Shown here: piece by piece, positions 1 to 11,249 of the stretch
How positions within the stretch are numbered: position 1 is the stretch's first letter
Layout of the letters: every line of letters starts with the position of its first letter
Assembly (NCBI RefSeq): GCF_032452875.1
Contig: NC_083878.1
Coordinates: forward strand, 40,563,878 to 40,627,877
Direction of reading: 5' to 3'
From: Bos javanicus
Taxonomy: Eukaryota; Chordata; Mammalia; Artiodactyla; Bovidae
Length of the DNA: 64,000 nucleotides
Notes under the pieces: model-generated
What the model saw: only the letters and a program-made list of their open reading frames with translations
Told to the model about the DNA's origin: nothing
The model's database searches: none
Made by a program: the position numbers and the translations under genes

Positions 1-208
1 TAGGCTGCAGTCCATGGGGTCGCTGAGGGTCGGACATGACTGAGTGACTTCACTTTCACTTTTCACTGTCATGCATTGGAGAAGGAAATGGCAACCCACT
101 CCAGTGTTCTTGCCTGGAGAATCCCAGGGACTGGGAAGCCTGGTGGGCTGCCGTCTATGGGGTCGCACAGAGTCGGACACGACTGAAGCAACTTAGCAGC
201 AGCAGCAA
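1..208 (+). mobile_element. BOV-A2 SINE (cut by window start)
   Basis: Dimer of two BovA units. The first ends near 60 in the TTTCACTTTTCAC linker; the second starts at the GGAGAAGGAAATGGCAACCC motif and ends in a short AGC-repeat tail near 208. The head lies outside the window. Non-autonomous, probably mobilised by BovB, whose 3' end it shares. Confidence 0.9.
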
Positions 209-274
209 CATAAGGAATAATGGTCTCAAGGATTCAGGTTCCTCCTGTCTTTCTCTTCAGTCATTCTTTCTTTT

Positions 275-1010
275 TTAACAGTTTTGTTGAAGCATAACTT
301 ACAAACAATACAATTCATGAATTTTAAGTGTACAATTAAACGAGTTTTGACAAATGTATAATCATGTAATCACTGCCACAATCAAGAATTCCAAAAAGTT
401 TCACTAGCCCTTTTGTAATCAATTGCATCCCCCCAATCTGCTGCTGCTGCTGCTAAGTCGCTTCACTCGTGTCCGACTCTGTGTTTCCAGTTGTTGGCTA
501 GGAAGTTGTTATAAACATTCACATACAAGTCACTGTGTAGATATAGGTTCATATTTCTCTTGGGTAAATATTTAGGAACATGAATACTGGGTCATATGCT
601 AATTATATGTTTAACATTATAAAAAACTGACAAACTGTTTTCCAAAGTAGCTGTGCTATTTTGGATCCCTACCAGGAGTTTAAGAGAGTTCTAGTTACTC
701 CACATGCACACTAAAACTTGGTGTCTTAGTGCTTTCTGAAGAGCAAAAGTTTTTTAATAATTATGAAGTTAATTTATGAATATCTTTATTTAGGTTTTCA
801 GCTTTCCCCCTGCCCCAGGTATATACTCATTACACAAATTCAAAGATTACAAAGATTTACCTGTTCCAAGATAAAAATCTTTCTCCCAGGTTTTCTTCCA
901 AAAGTTTTATAGCTTTAACTCTTGTACTTAGATTTAGGTTTATGATCAATTTCAAGTTAATTTTTCTGTGGCATGTAAGTTAAGTGTTGAGGTTCTTTTC
1001 TTTGTTAACA
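275..1010 (-). mobile_element. Old L1 fragment (L1ME-like), antisense
   Basis: The text matches the antisense of an old mammalian L1 3' region: the stretch from AACAGTTTTGTTGAAGCATA, then the 'gggtcatatgctaattatatg' type phrase, then AT-rich sequence. It is diverged and interrupted at 438-483 by a SINE scrap. The exact subfamily cannot be fixed by eye. Confidence 0.6.
438..483 (-). mobile_element. BOV-A2 3' end fragment in L1
   Basis: CTG repeat followed by GCTAAGTCGCTTCACTCGTG is the reverse complement of the BOV-A2 3' end. Only about 46 bp is present, so this is an extreme 5' truncation or a remnant of a deletion. It splits the surrounding L1 fossil. Confidence 0.75.
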
Positions 1011-1340
1011 AGGAGTTGTCTGGAGCAAGCGTCAATAGCACCAAGGTTGAAAAACACTGTTTTAGGTCATAGTGAGGACGGGCTAACAATGACTGAATTA
1101 GAATGACACTGAAGTGTTTTGAGCAGAGGAGTGATCTAAGCTTTTAAAAAAAGACCATGTGGCTGTTTGTTGTGAAGGGACTGAAGGGGTGGAAGGGTGA
1201 GAAATAGGATTGCTTTTAGGATGGTACTATCAGTCTGCAGCAAAGACGTGGTTTCGACCAGAAAGACAGAAGTAGGGGCAGTAGTAAGTGATGGATTGTG
1301 GGTACATTTTGAAGGTTGAGCTTGCGGGATTTACTAACTG

Positions 1341-1543
1341 TCATGGGCTAAATGTTTGTGCCCTCCTAAAATTTGCTTGTTGAAATGTAATTCCCAACGT
1401 GATGGTATTTGGAGGTGGAGGCTTTTAGGAGGTGACTGAGTCATGAACTTCTCAGCCTCAGAACTGTGGGAAATGCATTTTTGTTGTTTAAAACCACCTA
1501 GTCTATGGTATTCTATTATAGCAACAGGAAAGGGCTATGACAC
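1341..1543 (+). mobile_element. Possible MaLR-type LTR remnant
   Basis: Phrases such as CATGGGCTAAATGTTTGTGCC, 'tgttgaaatgtaattcccaa', 'gtgatggtatttggaggtgg' and, at the end, 'ctagtctatggtattctattatagcaac' resemble ancient mammalian MaLR-like repeats with an internal deletion. The family assignment is from memory and uncertain. Confidence 0.4.
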
Positions 1544-2600
1544 CAACACAAGTAGGCATATATAGGTATGGGAGAGAGGAGCTATGTATGACGCCTTAAG
1601 AATAATCTGTTGTGCCTGGTGCTGGAGCCTGGGGAGTGGATAGAAAGCTGAACAAATTTAGAATGGGAGATTTAATGCCCAAATAAATGTTTGGCCAGGA
1701 AACAAATAGCATGTTACATATGTATCTTATGGAAATAAGAATGGATGTTACATTAATGAATGAGTATCTTAAAGCACACAATTATTCTGCACACAGATTA
1801 TTGAGTTTCTTTTTAAAATGCTTTTATATCCACAACATGAAATTTTTTTTTAAGAAGTGTCTTCTCATGCCATTTTTAATTTGGCGATATTTTGATAGGT
1901 GTAGGAAGTCCTAAAACTCTATTCCATCAAACTCATTAAAAGATCTTGACTTTCCTTTCAGTATTTGCATCCCAAGCAATTATTGACTTCCTATAGAAAA
2001 TGTTGATGTATTGTTTAACAATTTCTTTCTGGGCATTTGTTTTGCCTACCCTAAAATATTATATTTTAGGAGGAGAAGAAGATGACAGAGGATGAGATGG
2101 TTGGTTGACATCACCGACTTGATGGACATGAGTTTGAGCAAGCTCCGGGTATTGGTGATGGACAGGGAAGCCTGGCCTGCTGCAGTCCATGGGTTCGCAG
2201 AGTCAGACATGACTGAGAGACTGAATTGAACTAACTGAAAATATTACAAGCTATGAGTCCTCATTCTATATTAGAAAACAGCTTATTTTTCCTTCTTACT
2301 TACTTATTACCATAATCTTGTAACCAATAAACTCACAAAGATCCTTTCCTTGACCAAAGTCTACTTAGGCTCACCTGAACTCTTTCCCAAATAGGCTTTC
2401 ACTTTTGGACTTATATGGTTTCTCCATACTGTCCAATATCAGTAAGCATTTCCCAATGCTAAGTTTAGCCAGCATCTCTCAATCCTCCATTGGAGGATTC
2501 AGTTCCTCAGCTTCTACCATCCCGCAGGTGATGTCTGATTACCCGGACCTGCCTTGGGCAAGAATTCTGTTAGCACTATTTAGCAAGTACCCTCTTTAAC
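1544..2600. other. Upstream flank, mostly unassigned
   Basis: AT-rich sequence upstream of the CpG island. Apart from the BovB piece at 2071-2240 I see no gene, RNA or clear regulatory signal. Short open frames here lack codon bias and known motifs. Confidence 0.5.
2071..2240 (+). mobile_element. BovB LINE 3' fragment
   Basis: Matches the terminal BovB segment: a GGAGAAGAAGATGACAGAGG motif, 'gagatggttggttgacatcacc', the 'ttggtgatggacagggaagcctgg' phrase, then the CGCAGAGTCAGACATGACTG terminus and an ACTGA-type tail. Heavily 5'-truncated, no coding capacity. Confidence 0.85.
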
Positions 2601-2622
2601 CCCTGATATTTCCTCGTAGTAA

Positions 2623-3280
2623 ATATCACGGCATCCGGTCCCATTACTGCATGGCAAATAGAAGGGGAAAAGGTGGAAGTAGTGACAGATTCCCTCTTCT
2701 TGGGCTCCAAAATACTGTGGATAGTGACTGTAGCCATGAAACCAAATGATTGCTTCTTGGCAGGAAAGCGATAACATAGACAGTGTGTTGAAAAGCAGAG
2801 ACATTACTATGCAGACAAAGGTCCATATAGTCAAGGCTGTGGTCCTCCCAGTGGTCACGTATGGTTGTGAGAGCTGGACACCATAAAGAGGACAGAATTC
2901 CAAAGAATTGATGCCTTCCAACTGTGGTACTGGAGAAGACTCCTGAAAATCCCTTGGACAGCAAGGAGATCAAACTAGTCAGTCTTAAGGGAGATTAACC
3001 CTGAATATTCACTGGAAGGACTGACACTGAAGCTGAAACTCCAGTATTTTGGTCATCTGATGTGAACAGACTTATTGGAAAAGTCCCTGATGCTAGGAAA
3101 GATTGAGGGCAGAAGGAGAAGAGGGCGGGAGAGGAGAAGATGGATGGAGGGTATCACCAATACAGTGAACATGAACTTGGGCAAACTCCAGGAGATGGTG
3201 AGGGACAGTGAGGCTTGGCATGCCACAGTTCATGGGGTCGCAAAGAGTGGGACTGAACTGGGCGACTGAACAACTCTTTG
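2623..3280 (+). mobile_element. BovB LINE, old 5'-truncated copy with TSD
   Basis: The C-terminal coding part and 3' end of BovB are recognisable through many substitutions, from the 'catggcaaatagaaggggaa' region to 'ggtcgcaaagagtgggactgaactgggcgactgaac'. It is bounded by a 22-bp target-site duplication at 2601-2622 and 3281-3302 with one mismatch. Reading frames are broken. The strong divergence suggests an early insertion. Confidence 0.9.
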
Positions 3281-3437
3281 CCCTGATATTTCCTCTTAGT
3301 AATTTTCTATCCACTGACCCCCACCTGTTCCTTGGCCATAAATTCCCACTTTTGTTTTCTGTAGATAATTGGAATTGAGCAAAGCTATTTCTATTTCAAG
3401 AGTTCTTTTTTCAAACTTTTAAACCTTTTATTTTGTA

Positions 3438-3655
3438 TGGGGGTTCGCTGGTGGCTCAGACGGTAAAGCGTCTGTCTACAATGTGAGAGACCTGGGTTCG
3501 ATCCCTGGGTTGGGAAGATTCCCTGGAGAAGGAAAGGGCAACCCACTCCAGTACTCTTGCATGGAGAATCTCGTGGAGGAAGGAGCCTGGTAGGCTACAG
3601 TCCATGGGCTCGCAAAGAGTTGGGCACGACTGAGCGACTTCACTTCACTTCACTA
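3438..3655 (+). mobile_element. Bov-tA SINE
   Basis: A tRNA-derived head (GGTTCGCTGGTGGCTCAGAC, with B-box-like GGTTCGATCC) is followed by a BovA unit and a CACTTCACTTCACT tail. Full-length architecture in sense orientation. It lies about 550 bp upstream of the CpG island. Confidence 0.92.
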
Positions 3656-3896
3656 TAGCCAGTTAACAAAGTTGTGGTAGTTTCAGGTGAACACCGAAAG
3701 GACTCAGCAATACATACACAGGTATCCATGCTCAATGTTACAATGCTCTGTGCCAGCCAGGATTGGGGGCGGGGCAGGGGTTGGGGGGTAGGTAGAATGG
3801 TTGCATTCTATTGCAAGAGTTTTTAATAAAGTCTTCCTTATCATTTTAAGAAATGCCAGAATAATTTTTTTAATTTAACAAATTTTATTAACCTAA

Positions 3897-4156
3897 ACCC
3901 GACTCTAGTACTCTTGCCTGGAAAATCCCATGGACGGAGGAGCCTGGTGGGCTGCAGTCCATGGGGTCGCCAAGAGTCGGACACGACAGAGCGACTTCAT
4001 TTTCACTTTTCACTTTCATCCATTGGAGAAGGTAGTGGCAACCCACTCCAGTGTTCTTGCCTGGAGAATCCCAGGGACAGGGGAGCCTGGTGGGCTGCCG
4101 TCTATGGGGTCGCACAGAGTCGGACACGACTGAAGCGACTTAGCAGCAGGAGGAGG
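3897..4156 (+). mobile_element. BOV-A2 SINE abutting the CpG island
   Basis: Two BovA units joined by the TTTCACTTTTCACTTTCAT linker, ending TTAGCAGCAGGAGGAGG. The first unit starts slightly inside the consensus. It ends only about 50 bp before GC-rich sequence begins, so it marks the upstream edge of the VRK2 promoter region. Confidence 0.92.
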
Positions 4157-4204
4157 CTTATTTCCACTTCACAGACAAAAAAAATTAGAAAATGTTTTTG
4201 AAGT

Positions 4205-4960
4205 TTTAAAGTAATTACGGTTGCCCCCAGGCCTGGGCTCGGGCTAGGCTCCGCGGAACCCCGGGCCGGCGTCTCCGCCCTGGGTGAGCGATGCGAACCC
4301 AGGCACAGAAAGTTAGTTTGGCCCCTACCGAGGGCCGCGCCGACTCCGGGCCCGCCTCCCCGCGGGATTGGAGGCCTGCCGCCCCGCCCGGCCTCGCGAG
4401 GCCCAAGGGAGGCGCCGGGCAGGCCGAGAGCCTGGCAAGCCTCCTCTCGTCCCCGGGTCCCGGGAGTCGCGGCGAGACCCCGCACTTCCGCGTCCCCCTT
4501 GCCCCGCCCGTGCGGCGTCCTAGGCCGGGAAGGAGCTGCCGTCGGAGTGAGACGCCGGGCCGGGAGGGTTCTCTGCTTACGCGGTGGGTTCTGACTTTTT
4601 AAAAACTCAGCGCGAAATCCTGGCGCCCCTTCCCCACGCGTTTGCCCAAAACGCGGGGCGGGGAAGTTAGGCGGGAAAAGGGATTGGGTTTCTTTTTCCA
4701 CCGGCCTAGAGGGGCTAGAGTGAGAGTCCGGACGCCGGCGGGCTTCCGGTGGTTCGGGCCGGCCCTGGGCGTGACAGGAAGTGGGGAGTCGGGTGGGTAG
4801 GAAGCCAAAGGGGGTGTCTTGGACGGCCGAGGGGTCAGGCGGGCGGTGGGCCGCGCTGACCCGCCCTTGGCCCCGCCGTCACGATCCTTCTCCGAGGCCG
4901 CCCCACGCCTCGGGTTCAGGCCTTTGGGTACCGGTTTGTCTTCGGAAACTCAGGTTAAGA
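4205..4960 (+). promoter_or_regulatory. VRK2: CpG-island promoter of VRK2 with probable untranslated exon 1
   Basis: An abrupt GC- and CpG-rich block in AT-rich surroundings, the only one in the window, 1.8 kb upstream of the VRK2 start codon. It has no TATA box in a convincing position. Visible candidate sites are GC boxes (GCCCCGCCCG near 4381 and 4501; GGGGCGGGG near 4656), an E2F-like GGCGGGAAA near 4670, an inverted CCAAT (GATTGG near 4682) and ETS-like CTTCCGG near 4743 and AGGAAGTG near 4777. A candidate donor for exon 1 is CAG|GTTAAG after 4953; another is G|GTGAGC near 4282. Transcription start and exon limits are inferred. Ubiquitous kinases commonly use such promoters. Antisense transcription is possible but nothing here proves it. 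Confidence 0.8.
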
Positions 4961-5226
4961 ACTTTTCATCCTAGCGGGGAGGGCCCTGAAACAGCAGGGA
5001 CTAGCTTGTCTGGGACTTGCCTTGAGAGGAGGTTGGCGCTTCCTCCTGTGCCTTGAACCCTGGATCCATGCCGCGGGTGTTCATTGTATAGACACCTTTC
5101 AGGCCTCAGGTTATGGTGCCACGGACTTGCCCCAAACGGTTTTTATCTTCTTCATACTGATGGAGAATGTATGCCCTGCTGAAAAGTTGTTATCTGAAGA
5201 CTTAAGGTTTTAAATCAGCAAATAAG

Positions 5227-5360
5227 TGTTGGAGAATGAAATGGCAACCCATCCAGTATTCTTGCCTGGAGAATCCCATGGACAGAGGAGCCTGGTGGGC
5301 TACAGTCCACGGGGTCGCAAAGAGTCGGACACGGCTGAGCGACTTCACTTCACTTCACCA
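5227..5360 (+). mobile_element. BovA-type SINE fragment
   Basis: One BovA unit from TTGGAGAATGAAATGGCAAC to a CACTTCACTTCAC tail. The tRNA head is absent, so this is a 5'-truncated Bov-tA. Confidence 0.88.
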
Positions 5361-5394
5361 GTATTTAAAGTCAAGATATTGGTCAGTATATATA

Positions 5395-5591
5395 AAGTGA
5401 AAATGTCAGTCAATTGTGTGACTCTGCAACCCCATGGTCTGTAGCCCACAAGGCCACCCTGTCCATGGGGCAAGAATATTGGAGTGGGTTTCCATTCCCT
5501 TCTCCAGGGGATCTGCCTGACCCTGGGATCCAGCCCAGGTCTCCTGCATTGGAGGCAGATTCTTTATTGTCTGAGTCCCCAGAGAAGCCCC
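5395..5591 (-). mobile_element. Bov-tA SINE, antisense
   Basis: Reads as the reverse complement of Bov-tA: BovA unit first, then the 'cttctccaggggatctgcc' junction and the tRNA head, ending AGAGAAGCCC. Moderately diverged. Confidence 0.88.
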
Positions 5592-6715
5592 CAGTATAAA
5601 GTACTGGTCAGAACTTTTCCTTCTTTTGGGCACTGTTCATATGAATTCCCAGCTTCTTTTATGTTCGAGTTAGGAGGACAAGTGAATATTGCTGTACCCA
5701 GGTGTTGCTGCTGAGTGAGATAGGGCATTGGGTTAATATAAGTGAAGCAGGGAAAGCCTACTGGAAGGAACAGAAACTTCATTCAGAAGATGGATAGATT
5801 ATACAACGAAGACTACTTTCATTTCGAAGGCACTCACTGGGTTTAAAAAAAATTCTTTGAAACTATTTGGAGGATTGTGGTTACCTTCACACTTGGTTCC
5901 AGGCTTACATGCTGTGTGTGTGTTTTGTTTTCCCTAAGAAATTTTCTAGTCCTACTCAAAAATCTCTAGTTTTCACTAACCTATGTACAATTACAGTTAA
6001 TTGGTTAAAGTTGTGTGGCTATCACTATGGCGTTTCTACACTGTTTTTGGTAGTGCTGCATAAATTTCTAAGGCAGGGCAGTTTTCACTTCGGTGATAAT
6101 GGGGAAGGGACAGGGTAGAGAGAAGCAGAAAGAAGTTGAAACAGTAGTGTGGTAGCCTTAAAAGTAACTGCACAATGGCCTAGTGCTCTGCTTAGTTACA
6201 CATCCATGAAAATCCTGGGCTTATTTAACCAATATTTACTGAGTTGTATCAGTTGCTGGATTTGATAATGACGTACGTTGCCATTGTCCATGTTATCTCA
6301 GCCAAGAGCTGTATTTTTTTTTTTTCTAGTGACTGAAGAGCTTTTCATCTTTGACATTTAGCATTCTCAATGAAAGGAGTATTTTCATATATATGAAATT
6401 TATTTTCTCTTTGTAGTTGGAAATTAACTCATTTAAGGTGTGTTCTGAATGATTAATAGGTATTTTGACCCCCTAACTGAATTTTGGAAATGTTAAGTGA
6501 GGTTCAACACACTTTGTTTTTTTTTCAGTATCAGTGTCTCTTCGATTTCAATATTGTAATGTTGGTGAATCTCCAGTTTGAATATAATATGTGGGCTTTC
6601 CCAACCCCAGTTGACTTCAGAATCCTAATTTCTGGGAACGTGCCCCATAGAAGACATTTTGAGAAACGTATTTAAGTGGAGGTTTCTTTGTTGTTGTTTT
6701 TATTTTTAATCACAG
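5592..6715 (+). other. VRK2: Intron between exon 1 and the first coding exon
   Basis: Mostly single-copy AT-rich sequence leading to a T-rich tract (6689-6710) and the AG acceptor at 6714-6715. No repeat of recent origin and no RNA gene is visible. Confidence 0.5.
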
Positions 6716-6741
6716 CCTCACCCCTTCTGTCAACAGAAGTG

Positions 6742-6877
6742 ATGCCACCAAGAAGAAAAGAGAAATACAAGCTTCCTATTCCACTTCCGGAAGGCACAGT
6801 CCTGGATGACATGGAAGGAAAACAGTGGGTGCTGGGCAAGCTGGTTGGCTCTGGAGGATTTGGTTTGATATATTTAG
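6742..6877 (+). CDS. VRK2: VRK2 coding exon 1 (residues 1-46, split codon)
   Basis: Encodes the start of vaccinia-related kinase 2, a cellular Ser/Thr kinase of the CK1 branch that in known mammals associates with ER/nuclear membranes through a C-terminal anchor (not in this window). The frame opens MPPRRKEKYKLPIPLPEG, a basic N-terminus close to human VRK2 as I recall it, and contains the glycine-rich loop GSGGFG at residues 36-41. The ATG at 6742 has G at -3. The exon probably begins at 6716 after TTTTTAATCACAG, but a second acceptor ending CAACAG at 6736 would start it at 6737; both leave the start codon intact. The donor is TTTAG|GTAAAG, with codon 46 (Ala) split after its first base. The next exon is 29.7 kb away. 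Confidence 0.95.
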
Positions 6878-7517
6878 GTAAAGTATAAATCACCAGATAC
6901 TCTTTATGTATGTGACTGTGACTTCTTAATATTTTGAAAATTGAAATAAAATAGAATTCATAAATGTAAGTTATATGAAGATAGGTAGTGTTTAGTAGAA
7001 TGTCTATGCTAGGTTCAAGATATTACTGACCCTAGTCTCTTCTTGTCCATGTCTTTCTAAATGACTCTTAGAAAGTCTTTTCAGAGCACAGTTACACAGT
7101 CTGCCAGACAAATGGTTAATGTTCTGTTTTGAGAGTGTGTTTTCTTGGAAACATCGGTTTTTATGACTCAAGAGAACACAACTCTGTGATTATGAACATT
7201 TTCCATTTGTGAATCTTAATCATTAATGTTGAAGTAGTGTAAGGTTTTGGTCATTTCTTCACTAGGTCTCACTAGAGAACTGGGTCTTAATACTCCAAGG
7301 CCATCTATTGCGTGGAATGAATTAACTTCTCTCTTGTACATCTAGATTGGTACTAGTTATATGCTATCTTTAGGATAATTAACAGACACTTAAATATAGT
7401 TTCTGTGTTTTTTGGTACAAGTAAGGAACCTAAGTTGAGTGTGTTTTTATACTACATTAAAAAAATTTTAAATCACATTGACTTTAAAAGGATTGTTCAG
7501 GGATAACAAAAGTTTTT

Positions 7518-7542
7518 TATAGATAAAAAACTTTTATCTATA
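7518..7542. repeat. Short hairpin (11-bp arms)
   Basis: TATAGATAAAA and TTTTATCTATA separated by three bases, inside the long VRK2 intron. AT-only, probably without function. Confidence 0.7.
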
Positions 7543-8132
7543 GTTTTAAGGATCGAGGGATATCCATTACAAGATGAGATTTAATTAATAAGATGAATAT
7601 TAGTGATTAAAAAAAAATCCTCTCAAGGAGAAATTCTAAATATATTGACTTATTACATCTGTGTCTGGAGGCGTTTAAGAAGTTGGTAAAAAAGCCTTCT
7701 TTGGAAGAATCTTGGGTTCCTTATTAAATATTTTAGAGTACAGGGGAGGAAAGACATTCCCTTTGCTCTCCTAAGTTTAATATCTGGGTTTATGAAATAA
7801 ACTGATAGAAGGAAGATTAACAGGAGAAAATGTATACAAATATATTAATTTTTTGATGTTATGTGCACAGTAATATTACAGGGGGAAAAATAGTTGAATA
7901 AATATCCTAAAGCATGGTAAGATTTGAGAGCTTACATGCCATCTTAATAAGGAACAGTACATGATTTTTAAGAGACATTACTAGGTCTGTAGAAGAGTAG
8001 ATGGGGGCTGTGATGTGATAGTCTGTAACAAAGTTTGGGAGTGATGTCAATTTCTAATCTCTTCTGTGATGAGTCAGTCTTTCCTGGTTAATGAAGCTCT
8101 CCTAGATGTAATTTAAAACAGTTGAGTTGTGG

Positions 8133-8154
8133 TTTTTTTTTTTTTTTTTTTTTT
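8133..8154. repeat. T22 homopolymer
   Basis: An uninterrupted run of 22 T. No L1 or SINE body adjoins it in the matching orientation, so it is probably a free-standing mononucleotide tract and a likely length polymorphism. Confidence 0.8.
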
Positions 8155-8290
8155 GGTGAGAGGGTTGGGTTCTTGTCTTTAGCCAAATAAAGGGAGTTCA
8201 GAGAAAGCCTTTCCCTGCATTTGCTATTTTTCAAGTGCCTTCAGTTCAAAATAATCCTTTGGCCAAACAGGCATATTTTACGGTGACCTT

Positions 8291-8655
8291 TTTGAACTGT
8301 GGTGTTGGAGAAGATTCTTGAGAATCCCTTGGACTGCAAGGAGATCCAACCAGTCTATTCTAAAGGAGATCAGTCCTGGATGTTCTTTGGAAGGACTGAT
8401 GTTAAAGCTGAAACTCCAATACTTGGGCCACCTCATGCGAAGAGTTGACTCATTGGAAAATCCCTCATCGGAGGGATTGGGGGCAGGAGGAAAAGGGGAC
8501 GACAGAGGATGAGATGGCTGGACGGCATCACGGACTCGATGGACTTGAGTTTGAGTGAACTCCGGGAGTTGGTGATGGCAGGGAGGCCTGGTGTGCTGCA
8601 TTCAGTTCATGGGGTCGCAAAGAGTCGGACACGACTTAGCGACTGAACTGATTCT
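8291..8655 (+). mobile_element. BovB LINE 3' fragment
   Basis: Starts in the 'gaactgtggtgttggagaag' region of the BovB C-terminal coding sequence and runs through 'ggacgacagaggatgagatgg' to GCGACTGAACTGA. Fairly close to consensus but 5'-truncated and frameshifted. Confidence 0.92.
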
Positions 8656-11150
8656 GCCACCCTTCTCATGCAAATGTGTTTCATGGATCTTGAAGGATTA
8701 AGCTCCTCTTCTAATGAAGTTGAGTTTGTAGTATTGAATAAATGGGTGAAATACAGTGAATAAGTAACTTCTTATTAATCACCTGAGTGTCTAATCTAGT
8801 TGGGAAGATAAGACCAACACAAAAGTATAGTGTGGGTTAGATAAAGAACAACTTCCCTATTTAAAGGGTTTGAACTTGCTTGGAAAATGTTAAGTACTAG
8901 ATTTAGTGACACAAGCAGCACTGTTTAACAGAAATGTAATGCAAGCCACATATGGAATGTAAAATTGTCTAGGAGCCACATTAAAAAAAGCAGCTGAAAT
9001 TTATTTAAATAATATGTATTATTTAATGTGATATATCTAAAGTATAATTCCAACACATTATTAATATTAAAAAAGGGAAATATTTCACTTCTGTAGTTAA
9101 GTGGGACTAAACCAGGATATGTCTAGTCCCATTTTAGGGGCCCAGTAACTACCTATAGGTAGTGGCTTCCATGTTGAATGTTGCAGATAAAGACCCTGAG
9201 AGGACTTGGAGTCTACAGAGAGTATATTCTTTGAAGAATTAATTGTTGGTTGAAACTCTGAATTGATGAATTCTCTTGTATACATGAGCGTTAAGATCTC
9301 TAGTATATTGTCTTGACTCATGGTCAGAGAAATGGAGTTGAATAAGTTATTTCTGATGTGGCTTGGATGTAGCCTTGGATTGCACAGCTTATCAGTTATT
9401 CTAATGTTTGAATTATTTTGAGTAATTTCAAAGAACTACAGAAAAGTATTAATTTAGTCTTATTTCTTTTCTCTTTTTAAATGTAAATACTATATGTGTT
9501 AATATGTATTTAAATTTAACAGCATGTTTAATGTGTGTGTATGCATACATATATGTGTATACATGTTACTTGTGTGTTTCCTGTTGTGAAAAAGGAATTT
9601 AGGCATGTGGAATTAGGAATTTAGGCTTAGTCATGTGATTTATTTGCCCCTATTGAAATATAGAAAAAACCTTGCTTCTTTCAATCTAAGTGATGCACAT
9701 ATTTTTTACTTAATTTTTCTCAATAATATTTAGTTTGCAACAGTTTTCAAGATTTCATAGTTATGAAGTACCCACTACTAATTTTAGAACCTGGATCCTG
9801 GATATATGAGCAAATGTATGTGACTGGCGTAAGATTTTAAAGAAATGTTTAGCTATTTTGAGGAAAAGTTGTGTGTTGCAAATGTTGTTACTGTTCTATC
9901 AAAAGTGGCACTCATAAATTATAATCTCAGCTCTTCAGTGAGTTGCTGTCAGCAATAAGTTTGTTAAAATTAGTTTTTACGTATTATTTTCAAGCTGAGA
10001 CAATCCATATGAAATTATATCATGTTTTGCATTTTAGCATGGTTCTCATCATTTCCTGTATAGATGAAGTAGCCTGCCAGTTCAGGTTTCCCTAATACCT
10101 TCGTGTCCAGCTACATTGTTAAGCATTATATTTTCCAGATACACTTTGAGCAGACGCTTCATCAGCACTTGTCACCTAAGGCTGAGAAGAGACTAACCGC
10201 CCTGACTGACTCATCTGTGCATGTGCAACTGTCCTGTAGTTTTGAGATCAATAGCCAAAGCCTTTCAGTAGTCAGCAAGAAGTAAAGGGGAAGGGGCAGA
10301 GATGTTTTGTGTTTACTCTCAACTTGGAGAAATAATGTTCCTGTAGCAGTAACAGAAGTAGTAATAAGAGGGAAAAGAAAGTCTGAACATAAAACAAAGT
10401 TCTTCCTTTGCATTTGAAAAGAGAGGAGGGGAAAAGGAAGAAAGGAAACTGTTTCAGGGAATGCGAAAGCTTGCAGTAACCTCAGGATCAAATAAGTGAA
10501 AAAAAAAGTTCTAAAACTTCAGGAGACAGAACTAAGATTTTGAATTTTACTTTAGTGCTAGGTATAACACAGAACCAAGCAAACTGGGGAATTTCATAAA
10601 TTACAGCTTAAGATTTTGACCTGAGCCTTTTGCAAACTGAGTGACTTTCATCTACTCAGGAATCTCTGTTTCTATCCTCTAGGATTGAGGTAGTAATACT
10701 TGCAATGATTAAGGTAATATTTTTAAAGAATTCGGAACTTGATAAGCAGTTCACTGGAATTGATTTATTTATTTAGAACGTCTCATTCTCAGTGATGGCT
10801 GAACTCGAAATTCGGTGTCTGGTGCTCAGATTAGCACGGTGACTAAGACATGTATGGGAGGGTTTTTCCATTTGTCCTCCCATGGACTGTGATGGGCTTA
10901 GCTACTAAATGTGGTAAAACTGAGAAACAGAGAATGTCAGTGGAAGTCTATAACATTTTACTTGCCAAAGTGTATGTTTTTCCCATTTCAATTTACAGTA
11001 GTAGCCATGATGACATAGTGAAAAGTTCTCACATAAGCTGTGTCTTATGTTTCAGATATGAAAGGTACTATGTTTCAGAATTAGTCAAAAATCTAGAAAA
11101 ACAGAACTGTAGCTAATAAACTTTAGCCAAATTCCTTTAAAGTCTTCTTA
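8656..11150. other. Intronic stretch without recognised features
   Basis: AT-rich sequence with a short TG/TA-rich patch near 9530-9570. I recognise no gene, RNA or young transposon. Some of it may be old repeat too diverged to identify by eye. Confidence 0.5.
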
Positions 11151-11152
11151 TA

Positions 11153-11249
11153 TGGCTTTCCCAGGTGGCTCAGTAGTAAAGAATCTGCCTACCAATGCAG
11201 GAGAGATGGGTTTGACCCCTGGGTTGGGAAGATCCCCTGGAGGAGGAAG
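11153..11249 (+). mobile_element. Bov-tA SINE head, 3'-truncated
   Basis: The tRNA-derived head (GGCTTTCCCAGGTGGCTCAG) and the junction GGGAAGATCCCCTGGAGGAGG are present, but the BovA unit is missing after about 97 bp. Loss of a 3' end is unusual for target-primed insertion and points to later deletion. Confidence 0.82.

Noticed and set aside
3438..3520. tRNA genes at the heads of Bov-tA elements
   Set aside because: They have B-box-like sequence but do not form complete cloverleafs and are parts of SINEs.
4102..4701. 199-codon minus-strand open frame across the CpG island
   Set aside because: GC-rich DNA gives few stops by chance; the frame runs into BOV-A2 sequence, lacks domains and shows no coding bias.
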